Source: Paenibacillus tyrphae (GTDB taxonomy: Bacteria; Bacillota; Bacilli; Paenibacillales; NBRC-103111). Taken from it: a stretch of 64,000 nucleotides of DNA. The position numbers were made by a program, and so were the translations under genes. Shown here in pieces: positions 27,813-37,132 of this stretch. The DNA lies in assembly GCF_000722545.1 (NCBI RefSeq), contig NZ_JNVM01000008.1:1-64000 (forward strand), read 5' to 3'. The notes beneath the pieces were generated by a model. That model did no database searches. It saw only the letters and a program-made list of their open reading frames with translations, and was not told the origin of the DNA. Within the stretch, counting starts at the first letter, position 1; the number at the start of each line of letters is the position of its first letter.

Positions 27813-28226
27813 ATGGCTATCAATGTGTATCTGAACTTCAACGGAAATTGTCGTGAAGCGGTCGAATTTTATGCGGAGGCTTTCGGAACGGAAAAACCGC
27901 AAATCATGACCTTCAGCGATGCGCCCCCTAACCCGGAGTACACGCTGCCGGAGGAAGCCAAGCATTTGGTCATGCATGCCCGCATTACCGTTAACGGGAG
28001 CGACGTGATGTTTTCCGACATTTTCCCGGGTATGCCTTATACCGCCGGAAACAACATCAGCCTTTCCGTCATGAGCAAAAACATCGATGAAATGAAAACG
28101 CATTTCAATAAGCTTAAAGAAGGCGGCAAGGTAGGCATGGAGCTGCAAGAAACGTTCTGGAGCAAATGCTACGGCCAATTAACCGATAAATTCGGTATCC
28201 AGTGGCAGTTTAACCACGAAGAATAG
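27813..28226 (+). CDS. PhnB-like VOC protein, 137 aa
   Basis: A 3-demethylubiquinone-9 3-methyltransferase-like/PhnB VOC protein. MAINVYLNFNGNCREAVEFYAEAFGTEKPQIMTFSDAPP at the N-terminus and the ending WSKCYGQLTDKFGIQWQFNHEE are characteristic. Most members have no proven enzymatic role. AAGGAG stands eight bases before the ATG at 27813, and the long in-frame extension upstream (38 codons) is not protein-like. The 500-base gap upstream holds only gene remnants. Confidence 0.88.
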   Translation: MAINVYLNFNGNCREAVEFYAEAFGTEKPQIMTFSDAPPNPEYTLPEEAKHLVMHARITVNGSDVMFSDIFPGMPYTAGNNISLSVMSKNIDEMKTHFNKLKEGGKVGMELQETFWSKCYGQLTDKFGIQWQFNHEE

Positions 28227-28265
28227 AAGCGGTTCGCCCGTTTAGCCGCACAACGGCCTACAAAC

Positions 28266-28303
28266 AAAAGACTCATATCCGGCATGCGCCGGTATGAGTC
28301 TTT
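28266..28303. terminator. Bidirectional terminator between PhnB-like and MalT-like genes
   Basis: AAAGACTCATATCCGGC and GCCGGTATGAGTCTTT form a long stem with one mismatch and a four-base loop, flanked by A and T runs between convergent genes. Confidence 0.85.
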
Positions 28304-28314
28304 GACTTTTTCCG

Positions 28315-30909
28315 CTAATGAAGCCCCAGCTGCCGCGCTTTCTCCACCGCCTCAATCCGTCCGGATACCCCCAGCTTCGAGTAAATGTTGATGATGTGCG
28401 TTTTGACGGTTGCGAGCGAAATACACAGCCGTTCGCCAATCTCCTTGTTCGACGCTCCCGTTGCCAGCACTTCAAGCACTTCCCGTTCCCTGTCGGTTAA
28501 GCCTTGGCCGTCGGAGGCCTCGGTTCCCCATAGTGCAAACAATTCCTGTAAGAAGCGTTTCTCGGTAAGGGACAGCTCGGACGCCTGATCTTGACGCAGC
28601 AGCTTCTCGGCATATGGCCGCACGGCAGACTCCTCCAGTACAAAAAGCGACTTGATCCCGTACAACGAGGCGTAGTGAATCGCCTCCCGGGCCAGTTGAA
28701 GCTGCTGTCGCTTATCGGCACGTCCCGCCGCGCCCATGACTTCAAGCTTCAGCATCGCCGCTTCAACAATTGTCCAGTAGTCCGCCTGTTTTCTTGCTCC
28801 GGACAGAACGGCATCGATTTGCGCCAGCGCCTTCTCCCGCAAGCCGCGATGAGCCAAAGCTTTCGCATAGACAAGCTGCTCCTCCGTGCGCAGCGTCCCG
28901 GCCTGATCCCCACGTTCCGCTTCCTGCTCGAACGCTTCCAGCGCATGCGTCCGAATCTTGTCGAGCTTGATCGTGTAATTCAGGATAGCCGGTACGTAGT
29001 GGACGCTTTCGTAAATGCCCATCGCTTCCAGCCTAAGCAGAAGCTGCAGGGCCGCCTCCCGGTTGCCGCGCAGCAGCTCAAGCTCCATCCGGTTATAGAC
29101 GATGGCCAAATCCAATGACAAATAATCGATTTTCAACTCGGCTTCCGCCTGTCTCAGCGATTGCTCCGCTTCGTTCAGCCGCATCGTTTTCAAGTAAATC
29201 CCGGCGATGCCGATGAGCGCATTCACTTTTAGCGGCGCTACGATCGCATGTTTCTCCATCATTTGGAATATCTCGAGGTAAAGCTGCTCCGCAAAAATCA
29301 GCTCTCCGCATTTTTCCAACAGTTGACATTTGAGCGTAACCGTAAAAAAGTGAATGTACGGATTGTGCGCCTTCCGTTCGAGCTTAATCGCTTGGTCGAG
29401 ACAGGTTAACGCTTCCTTATGCCTGTCGCGGAAGGAACACATCATGCTGGCCGTCATGTACGCAATAGCCTTGGTGATATCGCTGACATGCATCCCGTCA
29501 ATTTCCGCGATCCAATCCAGCGGGTCCGATCTCGACATCGTGCTGTCATCCTCTATGAACAATCGGGCCATCGATAAGATCGACCAGAGGCGATCCTCCC
29601 GGGAAATGCGCCTGATGTGATTCATCATGTCGCGGCAGCATTCCATCTCCAGATTGCATAGATGGTAAAAGAGCCTCTGGAACAGCAAGTCCCGATGCTC
29701 CAGCAGCGCATCGATCGGAAGCTCGCGCAAATGCCCCCATACTTGTACGGACGTTTCCAATAAACCGATCATTCGAATCGCTTCGTCCGTTAGGCCGGCA
29801 AGCAAAGCGTGACGAATCCCCTCTTCGACATCGCCGATGTTTTCATATACGGCGGATGCCCGGGCATGCCAGGCTGCGGTATTCGAGCCATCCTCCTCCA
29901 GCCAAAGCCGCTGCAGAAACTCCCCGAACATATGATGGTACCGGTAAATTCCCTCCTCCTCGTCAATGGGGACGAGAAACAAGTGCCGGTCGGCAAGCTG
30001 CCGCAGCATAGCCTTGGAGTCTCCCGTTCCCAGCAGCCGGTCGCAGATGTCGGCATTGAAATAGCGGAGGTTCGAGGTCTGAAGAAGGAACCGCTTTTCC
30101 TGCTCCTTCAGGCCGCTGACGATTTCGTTGGACAAGTAATCGACGACATACTTGTTCACCGCGCGTACTTGACCGACGGCCGCCTGCCGATTCGCGTCCA
30201 ACGCCAGCGCCGTCAGCTGCAGGCCGCCGATCCATCCTTCCGTTACGCGATGCAGACGCTCCGCATCCCCCTCGGCTACGGTCATTTGCAGGGTCATCTG
30301 CAAAAACCGCTTCGTTTCCTCCGGCGAGAACCGCAGCTCCTCTTCTCCGATATCGAGGCATTCTCCGGCCATCCGCAGATCGCCCAAGTACATCCAAGGC
30401 GCGTTCCGGCTCAGGAGAACAAGGTGAAAGCTCTGCGGCGCGTAACGGAGAAAAAATTGTACCGAAGCGAGAACCCCGGTGCTGTCGATCACTTCAAAAT
30501 CGTCCAGGACAAGCACCAGCGTTCCTCCATGGTTCTCCAACTGATTCACAAGCAGCACGAGGAAGCTTTCGATATCTTGACCGTGAGGCTTCGAGACGAA
30601 CAGCGTTAACAGCGATTCACCGGCCTCTCCCAAGTCCGGCTTGAGCGCCTCCAGAACGTAATACCAGAACAGTTCTACCTCGTTGTTATCGGCGTTCAGC
30701 GAGACCCAGCGGGCCGGAAGCTCCGGCCGTTTATTTAGAAACGCGGAAAGGAGCGACGTTTTACCGCTCCCGGCCGCTCCTTGAATTAAAGTTACTTTCG
30801 CCTCTGTCAAACGCTCCAGTTTGGCGTCCAGCGCTGCGCGCGGCACGAAGTTTCTCCGGGGCGAGGGAGGCCGCAATCGGGCGGTTAGCAGCCTTTGGTT
30901 AGAGATCAT
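28315..30909 (-). CDS. MalT-like LuxR family ATP-dependent regulator, 864 aa
   Basis: A large STAND-type regulator. It has a P-loop GAAGSGKTSLL near residue 45 and Walker B-like LVLVLDDFEVID. A winged region and a long alpha-helical TPR-like array (about 350-770) follow. The C-terminal LuxR helix-turn-helix is LTDREREVLEVLATGASNKEIGERLCISLATVKTHIINIYSKLGVSGRIEAV. The ATG at 30909 is preceded by AGGTGG. It is encoded about 80 bases after the three-gene ABC exporter on the same strand, so it could control or be co-expressed with it. The inducing ligand is unknown. Confidence 0.9.
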   Translation of the reverse strand: MISNQRLLTARLRPPSPRRNFVPRAALDAKLERLTEAKVTLIQGAAGSGKTSLLSAFLNKRPELPARWVSLNADNNEVELFWYYVLEALKPDLGEAGESLLTLFVSKPHGQDIESFLVLLVNQLENHGGTLVLVLDDFEVIDSTGVLASVQFFLRYAPQSFHLVLLSRNAPWMYLGDLRMAGECLDIGEEELRFSPEETKRFLQMTLQMTVAEGDAERLHRVTEGWIGGLQLTALALDANRQAAVGQVRAVNKYVVDYLSNEIVSGLKEQEKRFLLQTSNLRYFNADICDRLLGTGDSKAMLRQLADRHLFLVPIDEEEGIYRYHHMFGEFLQRLWLEEDGSNTAAWHARASAVYENIGDVEEGIRHALLAGLTDEAIRMIGLLETSVQVWGHLRELPIDALLEHRDLLFQRLFYHLCNLEMECCRDMMNHIRRISREDRLWSILSMARLFIEDDSTMSRSDPLDWIAEIDGMHVSDITKAIAYMTASMMCSFRDRHKEALTCLDQAIKLERKAHNPYIHFFTVTLKCQLLEKCGELIFAEQLYLEIFQMMEKHAIVAPLKVNALIGIAGIYLKTMRLNEAEQSLRQAEAELKIDYLSLDLAIVYNRMELELLRGNREAALQLLLRLEAMGIYESVHYVPAILNYTIKLDKIRTHALEAFEQEAERGDQAGTLRTEEQLVYAKALAHRGLREKALAQIDAVLSGARKQADYWTIVEAAMLKLEVMGAAGRADKRQQLQLAREAIHYASLYGIKSLFVLEESAVRPYAEKLLRQDQASELSLTEKRFLQELFALWGTEASDGQGLTDREREVLEVLATGASNKEIGERLCISLATVKTHIINIYSKLGVSGRIEAVEKARQLGLH

Positions 30910-30992
30910 GGCGCACCACCTGTTCTGACTGGCAATCATGTCGGAGCATCGCATCGCTCCGCGAAATTATCATAACATAAATGACCGGGTAT

Positions 30993-31976
30993 TTAGTAGC
31001 AGCCTTCGCGAACACGGCGCCGGACGACCGCGAGTCCGGCCAGAAGCAGAATAAGCGTCAAGGCGAGCACGTACCCGAGCTGACCCGCATAAGCGAATAT
31101 CCCCTCGTTCCGCTCAAGACCGCTGACCAGCTCAAGGAAGCGTTTTTGCGGAAGCAGGCCGGTGATCCAATACATGAACCCATACTCCGCCGTTCTGCTG
31201 CCGAAGCTCCCCGATAACAGCGAGGTGAGCAAAATGATCGTCGACGCCAGCGGCATGGCGTTATCCAGCTTTTCGATGCAGGCCAGAAGAAACCAGGCAA
31301 AGGCAGTTCCGAGAGCTACCGGTACGGCTAAGAGTCCGGCGTATGCGGCCAGCGAGAACCCGATGTCTACCCCGAACGCCAGCTTGATCACGGCAATCGT
31401 CGCATAGGTCGGCACATACACAAACGAGAAAGTAAAGAGGGCCTGCGCGGCCATATACCGCCCGATCCCGACGGACGATACGATCACCCGCTTGAACGTG
31501 CCGTTTTCCTTGTCCTCCGTGAACAAATTCATAAACAGCAGCCCTTCCAGCATCAGAAACATCAGGAGGAAGCCGGCGACATTCGTACCGACACCCCGCT
31601 TCGACGGGTCCGGCCGCACTTGCTCCGGATGCTGGATAGCTTGCAGCACAAGCTGCCGAAATTCCTCGTTTTTGAGCGTCTCGATCCGGTACTGTCCGTT
31701 CCCCTCATCGAAGACGATGGCGTCATACTGCCCGCGTACCAAAGCCGACTTGCGGGGAGCCTCCTTCAGCTCGGTCACTTGGAAGCCTTGCGGCTTAACG
31801 ACTTCTGACGATCCGTTTCCGATCCAAGCCAAATGCCCCCGCACCTCGAACTTCGCGGTAAAATAGACGGCCAGCGACAAGGCCAGCAGCGAAAACGCCA
31901 GAACGAGCAGCAGGATGCCTTTGCGGCTCCACATCCGACGAAAGTTGTTCATATAAAGATCGACGATCGTTCTCAT
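30993..31976 (-). CDS. ABC-2 type exporter permease, 327 aa
   Basis: A membrane subunit of an exporter. One N-terminal helix (ILLLVLAFSLLALSLAVYFTAKF), a roughly 130-residue extracytoplasmic region and five C-terminal helices match the ABC2_membrane_3/YhaP-like layout. The start ATG overlaps the previous gene's stop by four bases (ATGA), and GGAGG lies just upstream, showing tight coupling. The substrate is unknown; similar systems export lipids, peptides or drugs. Confidence 0.87.
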   Translation of the reverse strand: MRTIVDLYMNNFRRMWSRKGILLLVLAFSLLALSLAVYFTAKFEVRGHLAWIGNGSSEVVKPQGFQVTELKEAPRKSALVRGQYDAIVFDEGNGQYRIETLKNEEFRQLVLQAIQHPEQVRPDPSKRGVGTNVAGFLLMFLMLEGLLFMNLFTEDKENGTFKRVIVSSVGIGRYMAAQALFTFSFVYVPTYATIAVIKLAFGVDIGFSLAAYAGLLAVPVALGTAFAWFLLACIEKLDNAMPLASTIILLTSLLSGSFGSRTAEYGFMYWITGLLPQKRFLELVSGLERNEGIFAYAGQLGYVLALTLILLLAGLAVVRRRVREGCY

Positions 31977-32719
31977 ACGTAATCCTCCGTCTTGAATGTC
32001 AGTTTACAGCCAAGCAGCAGCAGCGCGGTTGCACCCAGCATCACCACGGCGGCAGTCGCAAACAATGCGGGATCATGATCGTAGATGATACGGAATATCG
32101 CTTCCGATACCCATTTGACCGGGGAGAAGTAGGACACCTTCGCTACCGTTTCGCCGAGTCCGTCCAACTGGAAAAATAAGCCACCGAGAAGAGCAAGCAC
32201 ATTGTTGATCATACTTAATAATTTGTTCGAAGCCTCTTCGCTTTTAAACAAACAGCACAACCAAACGCCGAGCGCGGCCGACATGAGCATCAGCAAAAGC
32301 AGCAGTGCGGCCACATACCCAATGTCCACACCGCCCAGATGAATGCCCATTCCCCAGTTCAGCACGGCCAACGTGATGAGCATAGATAGGCCGCAAAACA
32401 GAACCGTCGCTGTAATTTTCGAGAGGTAGACGAAGGCACGCGGGATCGGCGAGTACAAAGTACGCAGATTGCTCGACTTGAGGGTCCGTTCCAAAAAGCT
32501 GTTCGCAGCCGTCATCGATACGTTCACAGCCGTGTACACCATGATCGTCACGCCGTAATAATCGTAGCCATTCATGGCTTCGCCGCTGTATACGCCGTTG
32601 CTTAAATAACCGAGGACCAGCACAAGCAGCAGCGGAAATACCGTATTGGTCAACAAAAGAACCGGGTTGAGCGCCAGATTGATGAAGTCCCGTTTCAAAA
32701 TAACGTAAAACGAATACAT
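31973..32719 (-). CDS. ABC-2 type exporter permease, 248 aa
   Basis: A shorter partner permease with six transmembrane helices (LNPVLLLTNTVFPLLLVLVLGYLSN, ITATVLFCGLSMLITLAVLNW and YVAALLLLLMLMSAALGVWLCCLF among them). The phrase LERTLKSSNLRTLYSPIPRAFVYLSKI is typical of ABC2_membrane proteins. AAGGGGG stands seven bases before the ATG. It is 13 bases after the ATPase stop and overlaps the next permease. Confidence 0.88.
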   Translation of the reverse strand: MYSFYVILKRDFINLALNPVLLLTNTVFPLLLVLVLGYLSNGVYSGEAMNGYDYYGVTIMVYTAVNVSMTAANSFLERTLKSSNLRTLYSPIPRAFVYLSKITATVLFCGLSMLITLAVLNWGMGIHLGGVDIGYVAALLLLLMLMSAALGVWLCCLFKSEEASNKLLSMINNVLALLGGLFFQLDGLGETVAKVSYFSPVKWVSEAIFRIIYDHDPALFATAAVVMLGATALLLLGCKLTFKTEDYV

Positions 32720-32732
32720 CTCCCCGCCCCCT

Positions 32733-33683
32733 TTAATCCCGCAGCTTGCGTCCGGTAATTTGAAGGAACACGGACTCCAGGCTCGCCGCAGAACTCGTCA
32801 AGTGTTGGATTTTGATGCCGCTTTGCATCAGATGGACGATGATCTGATCCAGATTGTCGATCCCGCTTACCGTCATGATGCGCAGCAAGTTGTCGACTGC
32901 CCGCACCTGCTTCACCCCGCTGATCCCGTACAGTTCATCCGGATTCAAGCCTTCGGTCCTGTCGACGACAATTTCATACAGCTTCTCGCCGGCCAACCGG
33001 TCCTTCAGCTCTTCCTTGGTTCCGGAGGCGATGATTTCGCCATGATCGATAATAATAATGCGAGTGGAGATTTCCTCAACCTCCTCCATATAATGCGTCG
33101 TGTATAAAATCGTCGCGCCCTGCTCGCGTAGCTGACGGATCGAATCCAGAATGTGGTTGCGCGATTGCGGATCGATGCCGACCGTCGGCTCGTCCATGAT
33201 AATCACTTCCGGTTGATGAGCGATCGCACAGGCGATGTTCAACCGGCGCTTCATCCCGCCGGAGAACGTCTTCGGCTTGTCGTCTTTGCGGTCGGACAAG
33301 CCGACGAAGGCAAGCGCTTCTTCCGTCCGCTCCTGCAGCTCCTTTCCCTTCAATCCATACAGCGAAGCGAAGAAGCGCACGTTCTGCTCGGCCGAGATTT
33401 CCTCGTAAATCGCCAAATCCTGCGGCACGATTCCGATACTGCGCTTCAAGCCGTTCGTCTCCTGCGCTACCGGTGTTCCGCGAAAACGAATTTCGCCCGC
33501 GTCCGCTTGCAACGCCGTCGAAAGAATATGGATCGTCGTGCTTTTGCCTGCGCCGTTCGGACCGAGAAAACAAAGAATTTCCCCCGGGTACACGGCAAAT
33601 GATATTCCTTTTAACGCTTGATGTGCCTTGAAGCGCTTGGATAGACCGTTGACTTCGAGAATCGGTTTCATGGTTTCCTGCAT
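32733..33683 (-). CDS. ABC exporter ATP-binding protein, 316 aa
   Basis: The nucleotide-binding subunit of the DrrA/CcmA type. It shows Walker A GPNGAGKSTTIH, Q-loop VPQDLAIYEEIS, signature FSGGMKRRLNIACAIAH, Walker B EVIIMDEPTVGIDPQSRN, and the switch His in LYTTHYMEE. The roughly 100-residue C-terminal extension after the ATPase core is normal for drug/lipid exporters. The ATG at 33683 has AAGGAG eight bases upstream. It is the first gene of the exporter operon, with a palindromic operator candidate about 50 bases upstream. Confidence 0.93.
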   Translation of the reverse strand: MQETMKPILEVNGLSKRFKAHQALKGISFAVYPGEILCFLGPNGAGKSTTIHILSTALQADAGEIRFRGTPVAQETNGLKRSIGIVPQDLAIYEEISAEQNVRFFASLYGLKGKELQERTEEALAFVGLSDRKDDKPKTFSGGMKRRLNIACAIAHQPEVIIMDEPTVGIDPQSRNHILDSIRQLREQGATILYTTHYMEEVEEISTRIIIIDHGEIIASGTKEELKDRLAGEKLYEIVVDRTEGLNPDELYGISGVKQVRAVDNLLRIMTVSGIDNLDQIIVHLMQSGIKIQHLTSSAASLESVFLQITGRKLRD

Positions 33684-33729
33684 ATTCCTCACTCCTTACT
33701 TCTATCTTAAAAGGAGCGGTTAAAAAGCA

Positions 33730-33762
33730 AATCAACCGAACGGTTGATTCGTCCGGTTGATT
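33730..33762. promoter_or_regulatory. Palindromic operator candidate upstream of the ABC exporter
   Basis: AATCAACCG-AA-CGGTTGATT (33730-33749) is a perfect 9-2-9 palindrome. A third half-site CGGTTGATT follows at 33754-33762. The form suits a TetR-family repressor dimer. It lies between the exporter start (33683) and the convergently placed end of the MFS gene. No TetR gene is adjacent. Confidence 0.6.
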
Positions 33763-33773
33763 TAGATTTGTCT

Positions 33774-34967
33774 TCACGTTTTGCTATGATTCATCGTCCC
33801 CAGCAGTCCGCGATGCGAGCTCCAGACGTAAGCCGTCAGCGCCACGATAACAAGGATTGCGATCCAGTAAGGCACTTCCGGCTGAATCCGGTACAGCTCC
33901 GTTCCGGCGATGGGCGCGGCCAACGCTCCAAGTCCGGTTGCCGCGGCGGTCAATCCGGCGGCCGCTCCCTGCCGCTCTTCTCCGGCAGCCATGGATACCC
34001 CAGCGGTATACCCCGGTATCGCGAATCCGCCCCCGATCCCGAGCAGCACGAACGAAAGCACGAATCCGGCCAGATGATCAATGGAAACCAGCAGGAGTAA
34101 TCCAACCGCGAAGATGGGCAGCCCGATGCGAAGCAGCGCCCGCGGCGGGAACGAACGTTTTCGAAGAATCGCCATCTGGACCAGCGCCATCGCCAAACCG
34201 ATACTCAACAGGCCGATGCCTACCCACATGGCGGTATCCTTGGCATCCAGCCCGAACTTGTCCTGCACATAAAAGCCTGCCGTCACCTGCAGCATGACCA
34301 TGACGCTCATGAGGCACAAGGCGGTCGTCAAATACGGCCGCATGCCCGGTTTCCGCAGGCTGATGCTGCTGCGCCCGATGCCTGTCTTCGGTGTCAGACG
34401 AGGAATTCGCTTGTACACCAGCAGCACCGTCAATAGCGACAGCATCGCAGCTACGCCGATCGGAAACACGAGATGAATGCCGGATAACGCCGCACCCATC
34501 GCCGGTCCGATCAGAAACCCGATCCCACTCGCCGCTCCAATCATCGCCATGCCTGCCGACCGTTCGCTTAAGGAAGTCAGGTCGGCCATCAGCGCCTGTC
34601 CGGATGACGTGAGCGCGGGAACGAACAGGCCGAACAGCATCCGTGAGATCAGCAGCATGACGAACAGCAGCGTCAGCGGAATGGTACCCTGCATGCCCAG
34701 CCAGGCAAGCAAGGCGAAAAGCGACAAACTGAACGCGAAGCCTAGCAGTCCGATCATCATGACCGGCTTTCGGCCGAACCGGTCGCTTTGCCGCCCCCAT
34801 ACGGGCGCCACGAACAGCATGACGAGCGCGGAAGCCGATACGATCCAGCCGGCATGCCGTTCCTCCAGCCCCATCTCGCGAATCAACGGAGCCAGCACGG
34901 GGTTGATGATGCCAAAGCCGACATAACAAATCATTAACGATAAAAAAATCACGCGTTTAGGTTCCAT
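33774..34967 (-). CDS. MFS exporter (DHA1, 12 TM), 397 aa
   Basis: A proton-driven exporter of the drug:H+ antiporter-1 type. The N-half has IINPVLAPLIREMGLEERHAGWIVSASALVMLFVAPVWGRQSDRFGRKPVMMIG, containing motif A (GRQSDRFGRKP), and ALTSSGQALMADLTSLSERSAGMAMIGAASGIGFLIGPAMGA, containing motif C. The ATG at 34967 is preceded by GGAGGGAGAGG. A near-consensus Fur box sits 15 bases upstream, so iron-regulated export, possibly of a siderophore, is an inference. It lies after the histidine kinase gene on the same strand. Confidence 0.88.
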   Translation of the reverse strand: MEPKRVIFLSLMICYVGFGIINPVLAPLIREMGLEERHAGWIVSASALVMLFVAPVWGRQSDRFGRKPVMMIGLLGFAFSLSLFALLAWLGMQGTIPLTLLFVMLLISRMLFGLFVPALTSSGQALMADLTSLSERSAGMAMIGAASGIGFLIGPAMGAALSGIHLVFPIGVAAMLSLLTVLLVYKRIPRLTPKTGIGRSSISLRKPGMRPYLTTALCLMSVMVMLQVTAGFYVQDKFGLDAKDTAMWVGIGLLSIGLAMALVQMAILRKRSFPPRALLRIGLPIFAVGLLLLVSIDHLAGFVLSFVLLGIGGGFAIPGYTAGVSMAAGEERQGAAAGLTAAATGLGALAAPIAGTELYRIQPEVPYWIAILVIVALTAYVWSSHRGLLGTMNHSKT

Positions 34968-34981
34968 ACGCCTCTCCCTCC

Positions 34982-35000
34982 ATTGATATTCATTATCAAT
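34982..35000. promoter_or_regulatory. Fur-like box upstream of the MFS exporter
   Basis: Reverse-strand TGATAAT-G-AATATCA differs at one base from the 7-1-7 Fur consensus TGATAATNATTATCA. It lies within a longer perfect inverted repeat (ATTGATA/TATCAAT). It is immediately before the ribosome site of the MFS gene. Confidence 0.6.
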
Positions 35001-35039
35001 GGCAATCGGCATGGCTCACCGCCTGCAAACGGATTATTG

Positions 35040-36446
35040 TTAACGCAAGACGGATTCTTTTCCTCCGCGGAGCAGCGGTAAGGAGAAATCAAATTCGACG
35101 ATCCCTTCCCTCACGTGAGCGCCGAAGGAAGCCTGATGGTTCTGCAAAATGGTTCTGGCAATGGACAGCCCCAAGCCGGTGCCGCTAAACTTCTTGCTCC
35201 GGGAGCTTTCCATCACGTAGAACGGCTCCCAGACCGACGCCCATTCGGCTTCCTCGGCGATCTCCGTGCCGTTCGCAATCCGAAACGAAACGGAGTTCGC
35301 CTTCGCTTCCACCGTGATGCCAACCCGCTCGCCGGTCGTATATTTCATCGCATTGGTCACAAAATTATGCAGAACGGATTCGAGCTTCTGCCGGTCGGCC
35401 GATACCCACGCTTCCGTCTGCAGACGGTCGTCGACTTCAAGCGTCAGCCCTTGCTGCCGGAATGCCGGCCGGTAGGCGTCGAGCGTCTCCGCGAGCAGCT
35501 GCCGGAAATCGACCGGCTCGAACCGGTACGGTTCGGTCTGCAATCGGGACAGCTCCAGCAGCCTATCGACCATCGCGGCCATTTCCTCGCTCTGCTTCCG
35601 GATCACATCGGCGTAGGTTCCGTCGTCCAAGCCGTCCTTCATCCCGGACGCATAGACCTGAATTAACGACAGCGGCGTTTTCAGCTCATGGGAAATATCG
35701 GCAATGAATCTCCGCAGGTTCGCATTTTTCGCCTCCAGCGCCCGGTGCGCATCTTCCAGTTTATCGCTCATCCGGTTGATGCTGTGCGCGAGCGACTCGA
35801 TTTCGTCGCCCGTCTTGATGTCCGCCTTCGTAAACGACAGATTCGAAATCGCCTCGGCCGTTTCATTCAGCTGGGCCAACGGCTTCACGATCCGGGCCGC
35901 ATATAACGCGCACAGCAGAATCAAGAGAATTAACGCTCCGATCCATAGATACGCATTGAACCGGTTGACGATCCCGATCGTATCCGACGAGTGCGAGATG
36001 GACTCGCCGACGGCAAACACATTGCCGCCAACCGGGAAGAAATTAACCAAGTAGCTCGATTTCAGCTTGCTTTGGTTATAGATTTTGTTTACCCTCCCGC
36101 CTTCGCGCAGCTTCGCCATGCTCTCCTCGGTCAGCCAAAACTTGCTAAGCGTGATTCCCTTGCGATTCAACCGTTCCTTCAGCCAGCTGTTCACTCCTTC
36201 GGTCGTATCCGACAAGGAAGCATATACGATGGTGACTTGATGCTCCGCTTCCAGATGCTCGATCTGCGGCACCAGCTCGTGATATTCCATCACGGCAAGC
36301 TGCGAGGTCAGCTCGCCGAGCTTGAGCTTTTTCTGATACAGAAAATAGTCCGGCAGGAGGAACGTATTCGCAGCCATGGAAAGCGCGCATACGGCGCATA
36401 TGACAAGCGCGATGCGCAGAATCAGCTTTCTGCTCAATTTACTCAT
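35040..36446 (-). CDS. Sensor histidine kinase, 468 aa
   Basis: The membrane sensor of the adjacent OmpR-type response regulator. TM1 is LILRIALVICAVCALSMAANTFL, followed by an extracellular domain of about 130 residues. TM2 is LWIGALILLILLCALYAA, then a HAMP domain, the H-box FIADISHELKTPLSLIQVY, and a HATPase_c domain with N-box SVLHNFVTNAMKY and G-boxes WEPFYVMESSRSKKFSGTGLGLSI. It overlaps the regulator stop by eight bases; either ATG at 36446 or 36452 may start, and both lack a strong ribosome site, suggesting translational coupling. The upstream open frame is not kinase-like. Confidence 0.9.
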   Translation of the reverse strand: MSKLSRKLILRIALVICAVCALSMAANTFLLPDYFLYQKKLKLGELTSQLAVMEYHELVPQIEHLEAEHQVTIVYASLSDTTEGVNSWLKERLNRKGITLSKFWLTEESMAKLREGGRVNKIYNQSKLKSSYLVNFFPVGGNVFAVGESISHSSDTIGIVNRFNAYLWIGALILLILLCALYAARIVKPLAQLNETAEAISNLSFTKADIKTGDEIESLAHSINRMSDKLEDAHRALEAKNANLRRFIADISHELKTPLSLIQVYASGMKDGLDDGTYADVIRKQSEEMAAMVDRLLELSRLQTEPYRFEPVDFRQLLAETLDAYRPAFRQQGLTLEVDDRLQTEAWVSADRQKLESVLHNFVTNAMKYTTGERVGITVEAKANSVSFRIANGTEIAEEAEWASVWEPFYVMESSRSKKFSGTGLGLSIARTILQNHQASFGAHVREGIVEFDFSLPLLRGGKESVLR

Positions 36447-37086
36447 CGGCATGCTCAAGGCAGTAGCCCAGCCCCCGGTAGGTCTTGATCCGATGCTCGC
36501 CGATCTTTTCGCGGAGTCTGCGGATGTGCGTATCGACCGTGCGCTCCTCGCCGAAATAGTCGAATCCCCATGCATGATCCAGCAGCATTTTGCGGGTGAC
36601 GATCTGTCCTTGGTTGGCAAGCAAAAATTTCATCATCTGAAACTCCTTATTCGTCGCCTGCACATCCTGCCCGCTCCGGTAAATCTTATGACCTTCCAGA
36701 TCGACGGTCAAATCGCCGATCCTGACCTTCGATGTGAGCTGCAGCAGCTTTCGCGCCCGGATGAGCAGGATTCGCGGATCGAACGGCTTGCGCACGTAAT
36801 CGTCCGCTCCCGATTTCAAAGCGACGAACTCGTCTTCCTGCTCGCCCTTGGCCGTGAGCAGCAGCACCTTCGTTTGGCTGTATTGCTTGATTTCCTTGCA
36901 CACCTCGACCCCGCTCTTCTTCGGCATCATCCAATCGAGAACCGCCAAATCCACTTTATGGTTATAAAACAGCTCCAGCGCCTCTTCCCCGTCCTGCGCC
37001 AGAAGCGTGCCGAACCCTTCCTTCGAGAAATAAGTTCTTAAAATCTGCAGCATCAACGGCTCATCGTCCGCCAGCAATACGTTCAT
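36439..37086 (-). CDS. OmpR family response regulator, 215 aa
   Basis: Receiver domain with acidic pair DD (7-8), phosphoacceptor Asp51 in LAVLDWMMPKKSG, Thr in LLLTAKGE and a Lys in DDYVRKPFDPR. A C-terminal winged helix of the OmpR/PhoB type follows (VQATNKEFQMMKFLLANQGQIVTRKMLLDHAWGFDYFGEERTVDTHIRRLREKIGEHRIKTYRGLGYCLE). AAGGAGG stands nine bases before the ATG. It is preceded, after 46 bases, by the GH129-like lipoprotein gene and followed by the kinase and MFS genes on the same strand. Confidence 0.94.
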   Translation of the reverse strand: MNVLLADDEPLMLQILRTYFSKEGFGTLLAQDGEEALELFYNHKVDLAVLDWMMPKKSGVEVCKEIKQYSQTKVLLLTAKGEQEDEFVALKSGADDYVRKPFDPRILLIRARKLLQLTSKVRIGDLTVDLEGHKIYRSGQDVQATNKEFQMMKFLLANQGQIVTRKMLLDHAWGFDYFGEERTVDTHIRRLREKIGEHRIKTYRGLGYCLEHADE

Positions 37087-37132
37087 GTCTTGCAGCCTCC
37101 TTGTACGCTAAGGAACGACTTGCCGCCATTCT

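Noticed and set aside
36453..36620. N-terminal extension of the histidine kinase
   Set aside because: It lies inside the response regulator gene and precedes the first transmembrane helix with unrelated residues.
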